Below, in pieces: positions 1 to 8,324 of a stretch of 29,317 nt of DNA; position 1 is the first letter of the stretch; every line of letters starts with the position of its first letter. The stretch covers positions 1 through 29,317 of the forward strand of contig CAZNQD010000022.1 in the NCBI GenBank assembly GCA_964575345.1. The letters run 5' to 3'. The notes under the pieces were generated by a model, which saw only the letters and a list, made by a program, of their open reading frames with translations, made no database searches and was not told where the DNA came from. A program made the translations under genes and the position numbers. The DNA is from UBA1402 sp964575345 (GTDB lineage Bacteria > Bacteroidota > Bacteroidia > Bacteroidales > UBA1402).

Positions 1-245
1 GAGGCCAGGCCGCTCAGTTGCGAGGATTTGCCTCCGCTCATTTGGGGCACCAGCACTGTTTTGACGGTGTATTCCTTGGGCGTAAACAAGGCCACAAACA
101 ACCCCAACACCGCGCCTATGCCGGTGGCTATCAATATTGTTTTGCGGCCGTTCCAGAGGGTTTTGGCTATAGCGATCAGGTCTATTTCGTCCTCTCCTTG
201 CTGAGGCTGCGGGCTAAGGGGACGGGCTTCTTGGGTGGTGTTCAT
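1..245 (-). CDS. Wzz/GumC-like chain-length determinant protein, N-terminal part
   Basis: This reading frame starts at an ATG at 245-243 and stays open to the window edge, so only about 81 N-terminal residues are present. The start overlaps the stop codon of the SLBB export gene in an ATGA, which indicates translational coupling. A short polar cytoplasmic leader (begins MNTTQEARPL) contains DEIDLIAIAKTLW, the kind of segment that precedes the first membrane helix in Wzz proteins. A hydrophobic helix follows (TILIATGIGAVLGLFVALF), then a periplasmic strand with YTVKTVLVPQ. Family members are inner-membrane co-polymerases that set glycan chain length and partner with a Wza-type export channel, which fits the adjacent gene. 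The C-terminal helix, and any tyrosine kinase domain, lie outside the window. Confidence 0.82.
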   Translation of the reverse strand, partial: MNTTQEARPLSPQPQQGEDEIDLIAIAKTLWNGRKTILIATGIGAVLGLFVALFTPKEYTVKTVLVPQMSGGKSSQLSGLA

Positions 246-2860
246 CAGGGGGCGGCTTTAGCGAGTTGTTGTACTAAGAGGATCAGCGAGAGGGTGGAGG
301 TCAGGGTGGCCAGGCTGCGGGCGACGGTGCTCTCCAGATCGACTTTTTCTTTGGGTTCGCTTTCTTTGCGGATCTTTTCGGGGTCCAGTTGCAGGCTTAT
401 GGTAGAGCCGGGCTGGACGGTGGGGAAGTCGCGGAGGAACAAAAAGCAGTCGGTGCCGACCATCTGATTGTTGGCGTGGGTTACGGTGACGCTGCGGCGG
501 TTGGCGTTTTTGTCGAAGCCGCCGGCAAATTTGCGTACATACCATTTGGCCGATTTGGGGCCCTGGTACACCACGTTTTTGATTTGGTAATTGTCCGGGT
601 CGGGGGCGTACTGGGCCATGCGGGTGCCGTTTTCCAGGATGGCTACCACGTTTTCGGTGCGGCGGATGTTGATCACATCCCCGTCAAAGAGGATGGGGTT
701 GTGGTTGATCCGGCTGCCGCTGTTCATGGCCTTGTTCAGGTTGATACTGATTAAGCCGCGGTTGTTGTAGGTACGGATCAGTTGGGCGCCGTAGGGGTTG
801 GCGTCGTCCAGCAGGCCGCCGGCCTGTTTGATGACATCGCGCAGCGTGGTTTTCTTGTCCTCCAGCACATAGGGGCCGGGGTATTTTACCTGACCGCTGA
901 GTTCGACCACCCGGCCGGTGGTAAATTCGGGGGTCATGCGCACCACCACCAGGTCGTAGGGCTGCAGGCTGAAATTATACGGTTTTACTACCTGATAACT
1001 GCTGTCCACTTCGAGGGTGATCAGATCCAGTTTGACTTTTTCGCTGGGCGATAAGATCAGGCGGAAGACTTCCACCCGGTTGAAAGCGGCGCCTACGTTG
1101 AAGCCCCCGGCATTGATCAGCAGGTCCTGCAGGCTCATGCTGGGGTCGAAGCTAAAGCTGTTGGGGTTTTTCACCGCTCCGGCTACTCTGAGCTCGCCCA
1201 CGTTGGTATAGGTGGTATTGTCGTAGATGCGCAATTGGTCGCCGGCCTGCAATTGCATTTCGCCAGCCTCTTCCAATTCTATGCGGATGTATTCGGTTTC
1301 CACCGGGTTGAGCAGGTTGCGGCGGAAGATATAGGCTATGGGATAGACGCTGGGCTGCAGGCCGCCGGCTGTTTCGATGGCCTCTTTGACGCTGAGGCGG
1401 TCGCTGTGGGCAAAGCTGCGGGTAAAGGGATTGCGTACGGCTCCCAGCACGCTGATCTGGTCCACGTCGGTATAGCTGCTCTTGTCGTAGATGTTCAGCT
1501 GGTCGCCGGGCTGCAGTGTCACTTCGTCAGCGCTGTCCAGCTCCAGGCGGATGTATTCCACTTCGACGGGGTTGAGCAGGTTGCGGCGGAAGATGTAGGC
1601 GATGGGGTAATAGCTGGTGCGCAGGCCGCCGGCCATTTCGAGGGCTTGCTTCACCGTCAGGCGGTCACCCAGGGCCATGCTGCGCTCAAAGGGCTGGCGC
1701 ACGTGGCCTTGTACCGAAATCACACCCACGTCTCGGTAGGTGGCCAGGTCGAGCACCCGGATGCGGTCCCGGCCCTGTAGCTCAAAGTCGGGGCCTCCAT
1801 TATAGCCGGGAAAAGCCAGGGTCAGCACCTCGCGGGTATCGTCGGGCCGCAGGCGTTCCAGCAGCAGGAAGTCGGTCTTGGCCCGGTAGCCCGGCACCGC
1901 GGTTTGCAGCAGCTTAGCCAGGGTAGGATTGGCCTCGATGTCGTAACGCCCGGGGTAATACACGCTGCCCTCGATGTCCACGTAGAGCTCCATGGGCTTG
2001 TTGATGCTCTTCACCCTCACCAGGTCGCCGTCCATCAGGGCTACTTTGCTTTTGCCCTGGAGCACTTCGNNNNNNNNNNNNNNNNNNNNNNNNNNNNNNN
2101 NNNNNNNNNNNNNNNNNNNNNNNNNNNNNNNNNNNNNNNNNNNNNNNNNNNNNNNNNNNNNNNNNNNNNCGGTTTGCGAAGCCCCAAAAATGCTGATATG
2201 GATTTCGTCGCCCGGGCCCAGCACGTAGCTGTCGGGAGCCTGCGCTCCGTCGGTGGTGCGAAACACCTCCAGGCTTTGATCGGTAAACAGCGAATGGCCA
2301 TAGATGCGGCGGATACGGCCGGAGGCTGCTTCCCTGTCCTGCTCCTCGGCCGCTTCGGCCTGGATGACACGCTGGGCGGCTTCGGCGGCGGCTTCGGCGG
2401 GGGTGGTTTCGGGCAGTTCGCTTTCGGTAGTCACCAGCTCTGCCGGCCCCGTACCGGCAGGGGCTGCCTGCTCTTTGCCGGCATCCACGTTGATTTGAAT
2501 GGGCTGCCCCGCAGCGGCGCCAATAGTGGCTTCCGCTGCGGATGTGGAGGCAGCCGCTCTTTTCTCGGCCTGTAGTTCATCGAGCACCGCCCTCACCTGA
2601 GACTCGTATTTGGGATACTCGGCCGGCGGTATGGTTTCGGGATTGATGCCTTTTTCGAGCAAACGGGCCCGGACTTCGGACTCGTTCAAACCCCGCTTTT
2701 GCAGTTCGTCCTGGGCCAGCAGCATCAGGCCGGGGGGCTGGGCCTGCACGGTGGTACTGAAATAGGGCAGCGGGGCCGGCAGGAGCAGGAGCAGCAGCAG
2801 GGCTGCTTTGGCCGTAGCTGTCGCGGCGCGGCGGGGAATAAATCGTGAAATAACGCTCAT
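245..2860 (-). CDS. Wza-like SLBB-domain polysaccharide export protein (interrupted by scaffold gap)
   Basis: This is a predicted outer-membrane or periplasmic polysaccharide export channel, 871 codons including 34 unknown ones. The N-terminus has a basic stretch and a hydrophobic segment ending near AQPPG (about residues 15-42), consistent with a signal peptide. A low-complexity Ala/Glu-rich region follows, then the start of a polysaccharide export domain (SYVLGPGDEIHISIFGASQT) just before the N run. After the gap come several SLBB-type units, each with a V-x-G-x-V-x-x-P strand and a later AGG motif (for example VLGAVRNPF and AGGLQPS). Two adjacent units are nearly identical, at both protein and DNA level. 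The gap removes the rest of the export domain and probably one SLBB unit, so the true protein is likely longer. It follows the pyruvyl transferase gene by 23 bases and is coupled to the Wzz-like gene downstream. Confidence 0.88.
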   Translation of the reverse strand: MSVISRFIPRRAATATAKAALLLLLLLPAPLPYFSTTVQAQPPGLMLLAQDELQKRGLNESEVRARLLEKGINPETIPPAEYPKYESQVRAVLDELQAEKRAAASTSAAEATIGAAAGQPIQINVDAGKEQAAPAGTGPAELVTTESELPETTPAEAAAEAAQRVIQAEAAEEQDREAASGRIRRIYGHSLFTDQSLEVFRTTDGAQAPDSYVLGPGDEIHISIFGASQTXXXXXXXXXXXXXXXXXXXXXXXXXXXXXXXXXXEVLQGKSKVALMDGDLVRVKSINKPMELYVDIEGSVYYPGRYDIEANPTLAKLLQTAVPGYRAKTDFLLLERLRPDDTREVLTLAFPGYNGGPDFELQGRDRIRVLDLATYRDVGVISVQGHVRQPFERSMALGDRLTVKQALEMAGGLRTSYYPIAYIFRRNLLNPVEVEYIRLELDSADEVTLQPGDQLNIYDKSSYTDVDQISVLGAVRNPFTRSFAHSDRLSVKEAIETAGGLQPSVYPIAYIFRRNLLNPVETEYIRIELEEAGEMQLQAGDQLRIYDNTTYTNVGELRVAGAVKNPNSFSFDPSMSLQDLLINAGGFNVGAAFNRVEVFRLILSPSEKVKLDLITLEVDSSYQVVKPYNFSLQPYDLVVVRMTPEFTTGRVVELSGQVKYPGPYVLEDKKTTLRDVIKQAGGLLDDANPYGAQLIRTYNNRGLISINLNKAMNSGSRINHNPILFDGDVINIRRTENVVAILENGTRMAQYAPDPDNYQIKNVVYQGPKSAKWYVRKFAGGFDKNANRRSVTVTHANNQMVGTDCFLFLRDFPTVQPGSTISLQLDPEKIRKESEPKEKVDLESTVARSLATLTSTLSLILLVQQLAKAAP
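1283..1607 (-). repeat. Near-identical internal repeat in the SLBB gene (two copies, 264-base offset)
   Basis: Bases 1283-1343 and 1547-1607 are nearly identical, offset by 264 bases or 88 codons. Both encode the segment YPIAYIFRRNLLNPVE in successive SLBB units. The flanking parts of the units are similar at the protein level but more diverged in DNA. This suggests a recent duplication or gene conversion of one SLBB unit. Such repeats can also defeat short-read assembly. Confidence 0.8.
2070..2169. other. Scaffold gap (100 N), true size unknown
   Basis: Exactly 100 N characters, the conventional placeholder for a gap of unknown length. The flanking sequences do not overlap each other. Both sides encode the same SLBB export protein in a frame consistent with a gap length of 1 modulo 3. 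By comparison with the usual family layout, roughly 120-140 residues may be missing rather than 34; this estimate is from memory of related proteins. Confidence 0.95.
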
Positions 2861-2883
2861 TGTTGCAGTATTTGTTTGGGGGG

Positions 2884-4026
2884 TTAATTGGCTAAACAGG
2901 TGGTCAGAAAGCGCAGGGCTTTTTCTCGCTCGCCCTGCAAAAGGCGCCTGGTTTTGGGCCAGTCTATGTCGTTCAGCTTGTCCAGTTTGTCCAGGGCCGA
3001 CTCGTCGGCGGCCTGTACCAGCCTGTCTTCGAGCTGAAAGAGCTTCAACAGGGAGCTGAAACGCGAAAGCCCTCTGCCCTGGTTGGCCAGGGTGATAAAG
3101 GGCTTATTAAACAGAATCGAAAAAACCGTGCCGTGAAAGGAATCGGTAACCACAAAGCGGGCGGCGGCAAAAGCGCGCAGCCACTCCTCGACGGGCGGAA
3201 ACACATAGGCCTGAATACGCCTGCCCGCGGGGGTGGCGTTTTTGTCCGGCATCACCGTAAAAGGCTGCCAATGGTGTTTTTTGGCCAGATAACCGATCAC
3301 CCGGTCTTTGTCGTCGGTGCGGTCGAGAATGTAGGTATAGAGCTCTCCGGGGCTTGTTTGCCGTTCCGCCCCGGCTGCCAACGCGCTGTAATCCTCTGCT
3401 GTCAGAAGCAGGCTGGGGTCAGGCAGCCGGGTCGCCTCCAGGCCGAAATACTGCCGGCACAGCGCCACTCCCGAGTCTTCTCTTACCGAAACGGCGTCAA
3501 AGAGCCTGAGCAGGCGGCCAAAGGCGGAGGTTTGCGCCTCGCTGAATTCCCAGTCGCTTACGCCAAAGGAGGCCGCGTAGGCAATTTTCCTTACCCCGGC
3601 ATTGTCGGCCAGAAAGTCGAGAAAAAAGCTCGGCAACTGGGGCGAATACCTCGGCCTCCACACCTGGTCGCTGCCCACGATGTAAGCCTCGAAGGCATAG
3701 TCGCTGAGCATTTTTTGGTTCAGCTTTTGCGAAATCAACCCGGTGGTCTGGATGTGGTTTTTTACGAAGCTTCGCGTATGCCTGAACAAAATGGCGGCTT
3801 CCCTTTGGGTGGCCGTGGAATAGACTCTGAATCTTCTGCCCGTGATCCTGGACAGTACCCGGATAAGCGCATGGTTGAGCCGCTTGAACAGGTTCTTTTT
3901 TTTGTAGGTCAGGTTGATGGTGTACACCTCGTGCCCCAGCCCGCGCAACACTTTTTGCAGGGCGTAATTCTGCAGCAGGCCTCCGTAGTTGTTTTGTAAG
4001 GGCTGGGTTAGTATGCCTATTTTCAT
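2884..4026 (-). CDS. Polysaccharide pyruvyl transferase family protein
   Basis: 380 residues, matching the polysaccharide pyruvyl transferase family (PF04230). Members transfer pyruvate from phosphoenolpyruvate to a sugar to form an acidic ketal. The N-terminus has the family signature MKIGILTQPLQNNYGGLLQN, with the NYGG loop and a NYALQKVL helix. The mid-protein motif GSDQVWRP and the C-terminal DSFHGTVFSILFNKPFI are both characteristic. There is no signal peptide or membrane helix, so it should act in the cytoplasm. Its ATG overlaps the stop of the FrhB-family gene (ATGA at 4026-4023), which indicates coupling. FrhB-like and pyruvyl transferase genes are often paired in polysaccharide loci. 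The acceptor sugar cannot be read from the sequence. Confidence 0.9.
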   Translation of the reverse strand: MKIGILTQPLQNNYGGLLQNYALQKVLRGLGHEVYTINLTYKKKNLFKRLNHALIRVLSRITGRRFRVYSTATQREAAILFRHTRSFVKNHIQTTGLISQKLNQKMLSDYAFEAYIVGSDQVWRPRYSPQLPSFFLDFLADNAGVRKIAYAASFGVSDWEFSEAQTSAFGRLLRLFDAVSVREDSGVALCRQYFGLEATRLPDPSLLLTAEDYSALAAGAERQTSPGELYTYILDRTDDKDRVIGYLAKKHHWQPFTVMPDKNATPAGRRIQAYVFPPVEEWLRAFAAARFVVTDSFHGTVFSILFNKPFITLANQGRGLSRFSSLLKLFQLEDRLVQAADESALDKLDKLNDIDWPKTRRLLQGEREKALRFLTTCLAN

Positions 4027-5405
4027 AAACCGACTCCTTTTTGTATCGATCTCAGGCAGCGATTTATTTTGGTCAGCACCTTGAGTTTATGCAGCGGCTT
4101 GCGCAGGGCCCGGTCAAAAAGGGCGCTGTCGCCGGTAGCGGCCCATACTGTCAGGCTGAGTTGGCGGAGCAAGCTTCGTTGCTTTTGCACCTGCTCAGCC
4201 ACAAGGCCGGTTTTCTCGTTGTCGTGGCGCTTTGGCGGAAGCTGCCATCCCTGCTTTCCGGCCTGCTTCATCCGGTAGCCCAGGGCCCGCTGCCGGTGAT
4301 AAAAACTCCCTTGTTGAGAATGCAAAAAGCGATCGAAGGCCAAGGGCTCCACAATCAAATCCCTGCTTTCCATGCCCTGATGTATGAATTCTTCGGCGGC
4401 TCTGCTGCGCGTGACGATGACGTTGGTTCCTCTGCCGTCGTTTTTATAAGGGCTCAGCCAGGCATCGCCCAGCGAAATATCGGCCAGTTCGGCGGTGACA
4501 TCGTCGCAAAAGTCGCAGGCATTGTTTTTGAACAGGCCGCTGCCCCACATATCGCCTACTGTTTTCATCCTGATGCTATGCCATTGCCCTTTTTGGTCTT
4601 TGCAGCCGTAAGCGTAGTCGGAGGCGGTGCTTTGACTATCTTTTATCCTGAATTGCGGAGCGCTGAACTGCCGGCTGTTGACGCCCGACCTGCCGGCCAG
4701 GTATTCGGCAAAAAACCGGCTCTTTAGGCCGCCGCAAATAATGCCGATGGTAAATCTGATCTTTTCCCTGAGTTCCGGATGATACTGCTGCAGCAGGCGG
4801 ACGGCTTTGATGAAACAGGCTACGCCAACCACGGCATAGCGCCGGTTGCCGCTTCTCAATTGCTCCATCAGCCCGCCCAGCGTTACCGGGTAATACCTGG
4901 TTTTGGAAGCGCCGGTCAGCTCATCGGACGACTGCAAAACAGCATATTCGTAAAAAGCCTCTTTTCCCTCTCTCCCTTCTTTTCCCTCTTTGACCGCTAT
5001 CACCGCGTCCACGGTTTTGCTCTTCAAAAGCCGGTCCATCAGGTAAGTGGCCAGCCCGCCCGACGAAGAAGCGGGGCGGTACTGAACGGAATACCCGGCG
5101 TAGGTGTCAAAATAAGGCCCCACCCTCGGATGCCGGCGGGGAGCCTCTGTCAGAAACAGCTCCGCCAGTTCGTTTTCGGTGCGTACGGCCTCTTCGGGAC
5201 AGGGATTAAAAGGGCAGACTTTCAGGCTCTCTTCGCCTGCTGCCCCGGGCTGTTGCGGCTGCGGTACCAGGAAACCTTCGGGGTTCCAGGCCATCCGCGC
5301 CTCCCCGGCCGGGGTTGAATACAGGCAGGCTCCGCAACCTACGCAAAGAGCCTGACTGACCACGGCGTCGAAGATGTTTTTGTTTGCGGTCTGCGTCATT
5401 TCCAT
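4023..5405 (-). CDS. FrhB-family (coenzyme F420 hydrogenase/dehydrogenase beta-subunit-like) Fe-S protein
   Basis: 460 residues. An N-terminal ferredoxin-like cysteine cluster is visible (C21, C24, C27, then C64 and C69), with the string LCVGCGACLY. Mid-protein, SSGGLATYL and GASKTRYYPV are typical of FrhB-related proteins, and KNNACDFCDD followed by ADISLGDAW matches the FrhB C-terminal domain. In methanogens this fold binds F420 or FAD. Bacteroidota are not known to make F420, so a flavin- or Fe-S-dependent redox role on a sugar is more likely, though unproven. The first ATG at 5405 gives MEMTQT; an ATG two codons later is equally plausible. The gene sits 29 bases after the membrane dehydratase gene and overlaps the pyruvyl transferase start, so the two probably act on the same glycan. 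Confidence 0.85.
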   Translation of the reverse strand: MEMTQTANKNIFDAVVSQALCVGCGACLYSTPAGEARMAWNPEGFLVPQPQQPGAAGEESLKVCPFNPCPEEAVRTENELAELFLTEAPRRHPRVGPYFDTYAGYSVQYRPASSSGGLATYLMDRLLKSKTVDAVIAVKEGKEGREGKEAFYEYAVLQSSDELTGASKTRYYPVTLGGLMEQLRSGNRRYAVVGVACFIKAVRLLQQYHPELREKIRFTIGIICGGLKSRFFAEYLAGRSGVNSRQFSAPQFRIKDSQSTASDYAYGCKDQKGQWHSIRMKTVGDMWGSGLFKNNACDFCDDVTAELADISLGDAWLSPYKNDGRGTNVIVTRSRAAEEFIHQGMESRDLIVEPLAFDRFLHSQQGSFYHRQRALGYRMKQAGKQGWQLPPKRHDNEKTGLVAEQVQKQRSLLRQLSLTVWAATGDSALFDRALRKPLHKLKVLTKINRCLRSIQKGVGL

Positions 5406-5434
5406 CGTAGGTCTACAGGATGCCTTTTAACAGG

Positions 5435-7354
5435 CTACACTTTTTCGAGCCAGCTGTTTTGCGCCTTGTACTCGGGCACCAGTTTGCGGACAATTCTGAC
5501 CGCGGTTGGAATTTCCACCTGCTTCGAAGCCCTGAAAAGGGGCTCCAGGGCGTTGTTGAAGGTCTCGAATTCGTAGGTGCGGGCCTGGGCTACACGAATC
5601 TTGGGGTGTTCGGTGGGCAGGGTATTTTCCTTGTCGCTCAGCACCTCTTCGTAGAGCTTCTCGCCCGGGCGCAGGCCGGTGTACTGAATCTTGATATCGG
5701 TGTCGGGCTGATAGCCGGCCAGTTCTATCATGCGGCGGGCCAGCTCACTGATCTTGACGGGGGTGCCCATGTCGAAAACAAAGATTTCGCTGTCCTGTCC
5801 CATGGTGGCGGCCTCCAGCACCAGGCGGCAGGCCTCGGGGATGGTCATAAAATAGCGGGTGATTTCGGGATGGGTCACCGTAACCGGCCCGCCCTTTTCG
5901 ATCTGTTCGCGAAAGCGGGGCACCACCGAACCGTTCGATCCCAGCACATTGCCAAAACGGGTGGTGATGTAGCGGGTGCGGCCGGCCATATTCCCTTTGG
6001 AAATATGCATGCCCAGGCTCTGGATATAGATTTCGGCCAGGCGCTTGCTGGCTCCCATTATGTTGGTGGGATTCACGGCCTTGTCGGTAGAGATCATAAT
6101 CATTTTTTCGACGCAGCATTTCAAAGAGGCCTCGGCCACGTTGATGCTTCCTTTGACATTGACCAGTACGGCTTCGCAGGGATTTTCTTCCATCAGGGGC
6201 ACGTGCTTGTAGGCAGCGGCGTGAAAGACCACCTGGGGTGCGTACTGTTCGAACACTTTATTAACCCTCTCTGCCACTCTGACGTCGCCTATGACGGGAA
6301 TCAGTTTAAGGTAGGGAAATTTTTCCTCGAGCTCCATGCGAATGTGGTACATGGGGGTTTCGGCAATATCGAACAGCACCAGCCGCTGTATGCCCATGGT
6401 GGCTACCTGCCGGCAGAGTTCGCTGCCTATGGAGCCGGCAGCTCCGGTCACCAGCACGGTTTTGCCTTTGAGCTCGTTTATCACCTCGTCGAGGTTGATG
6501 TTGATTTCTTCGCGTTCCAGCAGGTCTTCGATCTCAATGGGCCGCACTTCGGTTTTCATGCCGCTCGTGTCGCCCGAGAATTCACCCACGGGGGGGACAA
6601 TCAGCACCTGTATGTGCCGCTTTTCGCAAAAGCGGATAATGCGTTCTTTTTCGTCCTGTACGCTTTTGTAATTGGGGAACAAAATGCCCTGGATGTTGCG
6701 GTTGCGAAACACTTCGTCAAATTCCCCTTCGTTGCGCAGAAAATACACCGGCAGGCCGGCCAGGCGAAAGCGTTTTACCTTGTCGCTGTGTACGCAGAAA
6801 CCCCGTACTAAGTATTTTTTGTCCGACTTGAGCCTGGCTTCGAGCGATGCGCTCACGTCGCCCAGCCCGTAGATAAGAATATTTTTGCGAATCCGCACCG
6901 AGGCGCGTTGCAGGGCCAGGTCGTAGGTGGCTATCATCACTATGCGCAAGGCCACCAGGCCGACAAAACTGATCAGGAAGTCGAAGCCGGCAGCCACCCA
7001 GATTTTTTCCTGAAACAAAAAGTCCCAGAAAAAGAACAGGACCCCCAGCATCATTACTATTTTAACACCTGCGCCCAGGCCCAGATAGCCCACTTCGCGC
7101 AGGCTGGAATGGCGGATGATGTTGCGGTAGGTACTGAAGCTCAAAAAGGCCACCAGGCTGAATACCAACGAGAGCAGGCAGATGTACAGTATATCGCCCG
7201 CCGTCAGGTTAACGCTCATGTAGTGACGCACCAGCAGGCAACTGATCAGGGTACTCAGCACCGACACAATCAAATCGGCAGCCAGCACCACCCAATAACT
7301 GAGGTAACGCGACGATAGTATTCGCTTGAGTATTTTTTCGAAGAGATTCTTCAT
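5435..7354 (-). CDS. Membrane NDP-sugar 4,6-dehydratase (WbpM/PglF/CapD-like)
   Basis: 639 residues, the usual length for long-form WbpM/PglF proteins. Four hydrophobic segments lie in the first 150 or so residues (for example YWVVLAADLIVSVLSTLI and FDFLISFVGLVALRIVMIA). A first Rossmann-like domain follows (ILIYGLGDVS), then the catalytic SDR domain with TGAAGSIGSEL for NAD(P) binding, FHAAAYKHVPLME, and STDKAVNPTNIMGASKR. That last motif has Met where classical SDRs have Tyr (the SMK triad), as in WbpM and PglF. Those enzymes make UDP-4-keto-6-deoxy-GlcNAc while retaining C5 configuration. The product could feed QuiNAc, bacillosamine or FucNAc sugars; the exact one is unknown. It is the second gene of the UpxY operon, 63 bases after upxY. 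Confidence 0.9.
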   Translation of the reverse strand: MKNLFEKILKRILSSRYLSYWVVLAADLIVSVLSTLISCLLVRHYMSVNLTAGDILYICLLSLVFSLVAFLSFSTYRNIIRHSSLREVGYLGLGAGVKIVMMLGVLFFFWDFLFQEKIWVAAGFDFLISFVGLVALRIVMIATYDLALQRASVRIRKNILIYGLGDVSASLEARLKSDKKYLVRGFCVHSDKVKRFRLAGLPVYFLRNEGEFDEVFRNRNIQGILFPNYKSVQDEKERIIRFCEKRHIQVLIVPPVGEFSGDTSGMKTEVRPIEIEDLLEREEININLDEVINELKGKTVLVTGAAGSIGSELCRQVATMGIQRLVLFDIAETPMYHIRMELEEKFPYLKLIPVIGDVRVAERVNKVFEQYAPQVVFHAAAYKHVPLMEENPCEAVLVNVKGSINVAEASLKCCVEKMIMISTDKAVNPTNIMGASKRLAEIYIQSLGMHISKGNMAGRTRYITTRFGNVLGSNGSVVPRFREQIEKGGPVTVTHPEITRYFMTIPEACRLVLEAATMGQDSEIFVFDMGTPVKISELARRMIELAGYQPDTDIKIQYTGLRPGEKLYEEVLSDKENTLPTEHPKIRVAQARTYEFETFNNALEPLFRASKQVEIPTAVRIVRKLVPEYKAQNSWLEKV

Positions 7355-7417
7355 ATACGATGAATGTGTTTAACCAAGGAAGTTTTTGGTTGATTTGAAC
7401 TATACACGCTTGTTAAA

Positions 7418-7957
7418 CTATGAATTACTTTTTTTGTCAACAAGTTCCAGAAAATGCTTGGGCAAATAAGTGCCGGCAGCCACCGAGAACAGGCCCTGCA
7501 GGCGTACCACCACCCTTTTGTGTCCTTTGATGCGTATCAGTTCGCCTTCGAGGCCGGCCAGATCGCCTTTGACCACGCGTACCCGGTCGCCGGGCTTCAG
7601 TTTGTCGTTGAGCACCTGTATGGAGTGTTGGGCAAAATCGACAAAAAACATAAAATCCCGCATCTGTTGGTCGGGAACTACCAGTGGACGTTTGGTTTCG
7701 AGGTTGCGGACGTAACTGAGGGGCAGAAAATGTTCGTTGAGCAAGGCGAAAAGCAGCTCTTTGCGACAGCGCAGAAACAGCAGCCGTGGCACCAAAGGCC
7801 GCATCACTTTACGTTTTTTTTCGCCCAAAACCCGAATCTGCTCTTTCATGGGGAGAAAATTCTCCACACCCAGCCCGTCCAGCTTGTTTTTGATCTTCAG
7901 CTCCTGATGCGGCCTGGTTTTGGCGGCGAACCACTGCAATTTGTTTTCTCCTGACAT
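7418..7957 (-). CDS. upxY: UpxY-like NusG-family transcription antiterminator
   Basis: 179 residues. The N-terminal NusG (NGN) domain starts with LQWFAAKTRPHQELKIKNKL and contains VENFLPMKEQ and the LVPRLLFLRC strand. The C-terminal KOW domain is LKPGDRVRVVKGDLAGLEGE (about residues 122-141), followed by VVVRLQGLFSVAAGTYLP. In Bacteroides fragilis, UpxY proteins are encoded first in each capsule operon and bind elongating polymerase to stop premature termination in the operon leader. The same layout is seen here: a roughly 210-base leader, then upxY, then the glycan genes. The usual downstream UpxZ inhibitor gene is absent. The start at 7957 gives MSGENKLQWF, which fits the family. The symbol is by family resemblance. 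Confidence 0.85.
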   Translation of the reverse strand: MSGENKLQWFAAKTRPHQELKIKNKLDGLGVENFLPMKEQIRVLGEKKRKVMRPLVPRLLFLRCRKELLFALLNEHFLPLSYVRNLETKRPLVVPDQQMRDFMFFVDFAQHSIQVLNDKLKPGDRVRVVKGDLAGLEGELIRIKGHKRVVVRLQGLFSVAAGTYLPKHFLELVDKKSNS

Positions 7958-8076
7958 GTACTGAATCTTGTACGTATTTCGGAAATGGGCCGCTGTGTAT
8001 AAAGCCTGAATCCGGACGTTTATTGCCCCTAATCCGGCTTTAATCTAAAGAAAGCTTAACAAAACCCAAAGCTTCG

Positions 8077-8110
8077 CCGACTATTTCCAATACAGAAATC
8101 AGCAAGTCGG
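8077..8110 (-). promoter_or_regulatory. Candidate hairpin in the upxY operon leader RNA
   Basis: The arms CCGACT (8077-8082) and AGTCGG (8105-8110) pair, and an inner stem pairs 8083-8087 with 8095-8099. The result is about 11 base pairs with a 7-base loop and a one-sided 5-base bulge. It would form about 55 bases into the minus-strand transcript. UpxY and related NusG paralogues are known to depend on leader sequence. Whether this hairpin is the target is inference. Confidence 0.45.
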
Positions 8111-8172
8111 TTTTTTAACTCAGGGTTGAAGCAGCCACTTACACAGCAAGCATACCTCTTACCAAACGCCGG

Positions 8173-8204
8173 CAAAGGTAATATATTTTACTGTATAGAC
8201 ACAA
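8173..8204 (-). promoter_or_regulatory. Candidate promoter of the upxY operon
   Basis: On the minus strand, TTG (8204-8202) lies 21 bases upstream of TACCTTTG (8180-8173). This matches the Bacteroidota sigma-factor consensus of TTG at -33 and TAnnTTTG at -7. Transcription would start near 8166, leaving a leader of about 210 bases before upxY. No flanking inverted repeats suggesting an invertible promoter were found. Confidence 0.6.
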
Positions 8205-8286
8205 AAATAACAGGAAAATCAATCAATTTTTATTAACACAAACAGGCGATCCTGTTAACAATTTCAGGAAGCAGCTGTATGTACAT

Positions 8287-8324
8287 AAAAAAGCAGGCCT
8301 GAAACTACTGTTCAAACCTGCTTT
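8287..8324 (-). terminator. Rho-independent terminator downstream of tRNA-Thr
   Basis: The arms at 8290-8303 and 8311-8324 form a 14-pair stem in minus-strand RNA, with two adjacent G-U wobbles and a 7-base loop, followed by a T-run ending at 8287. On the plus strand the two wobble positions become mismatches. The signal is therefore better read as a minus-strand terminator, 143 bases past the tRNA 3' end. Confidence 0.75.

Noticed and set aside
8077..8116. Plus-strand terminator reading of the upxY leader hairpin (followed by a T-run)
   Set aside because: No plus-strand gene ends upstream of it, so termination in that direction has no obvious substrate; a leader role on the minus strand fits better.
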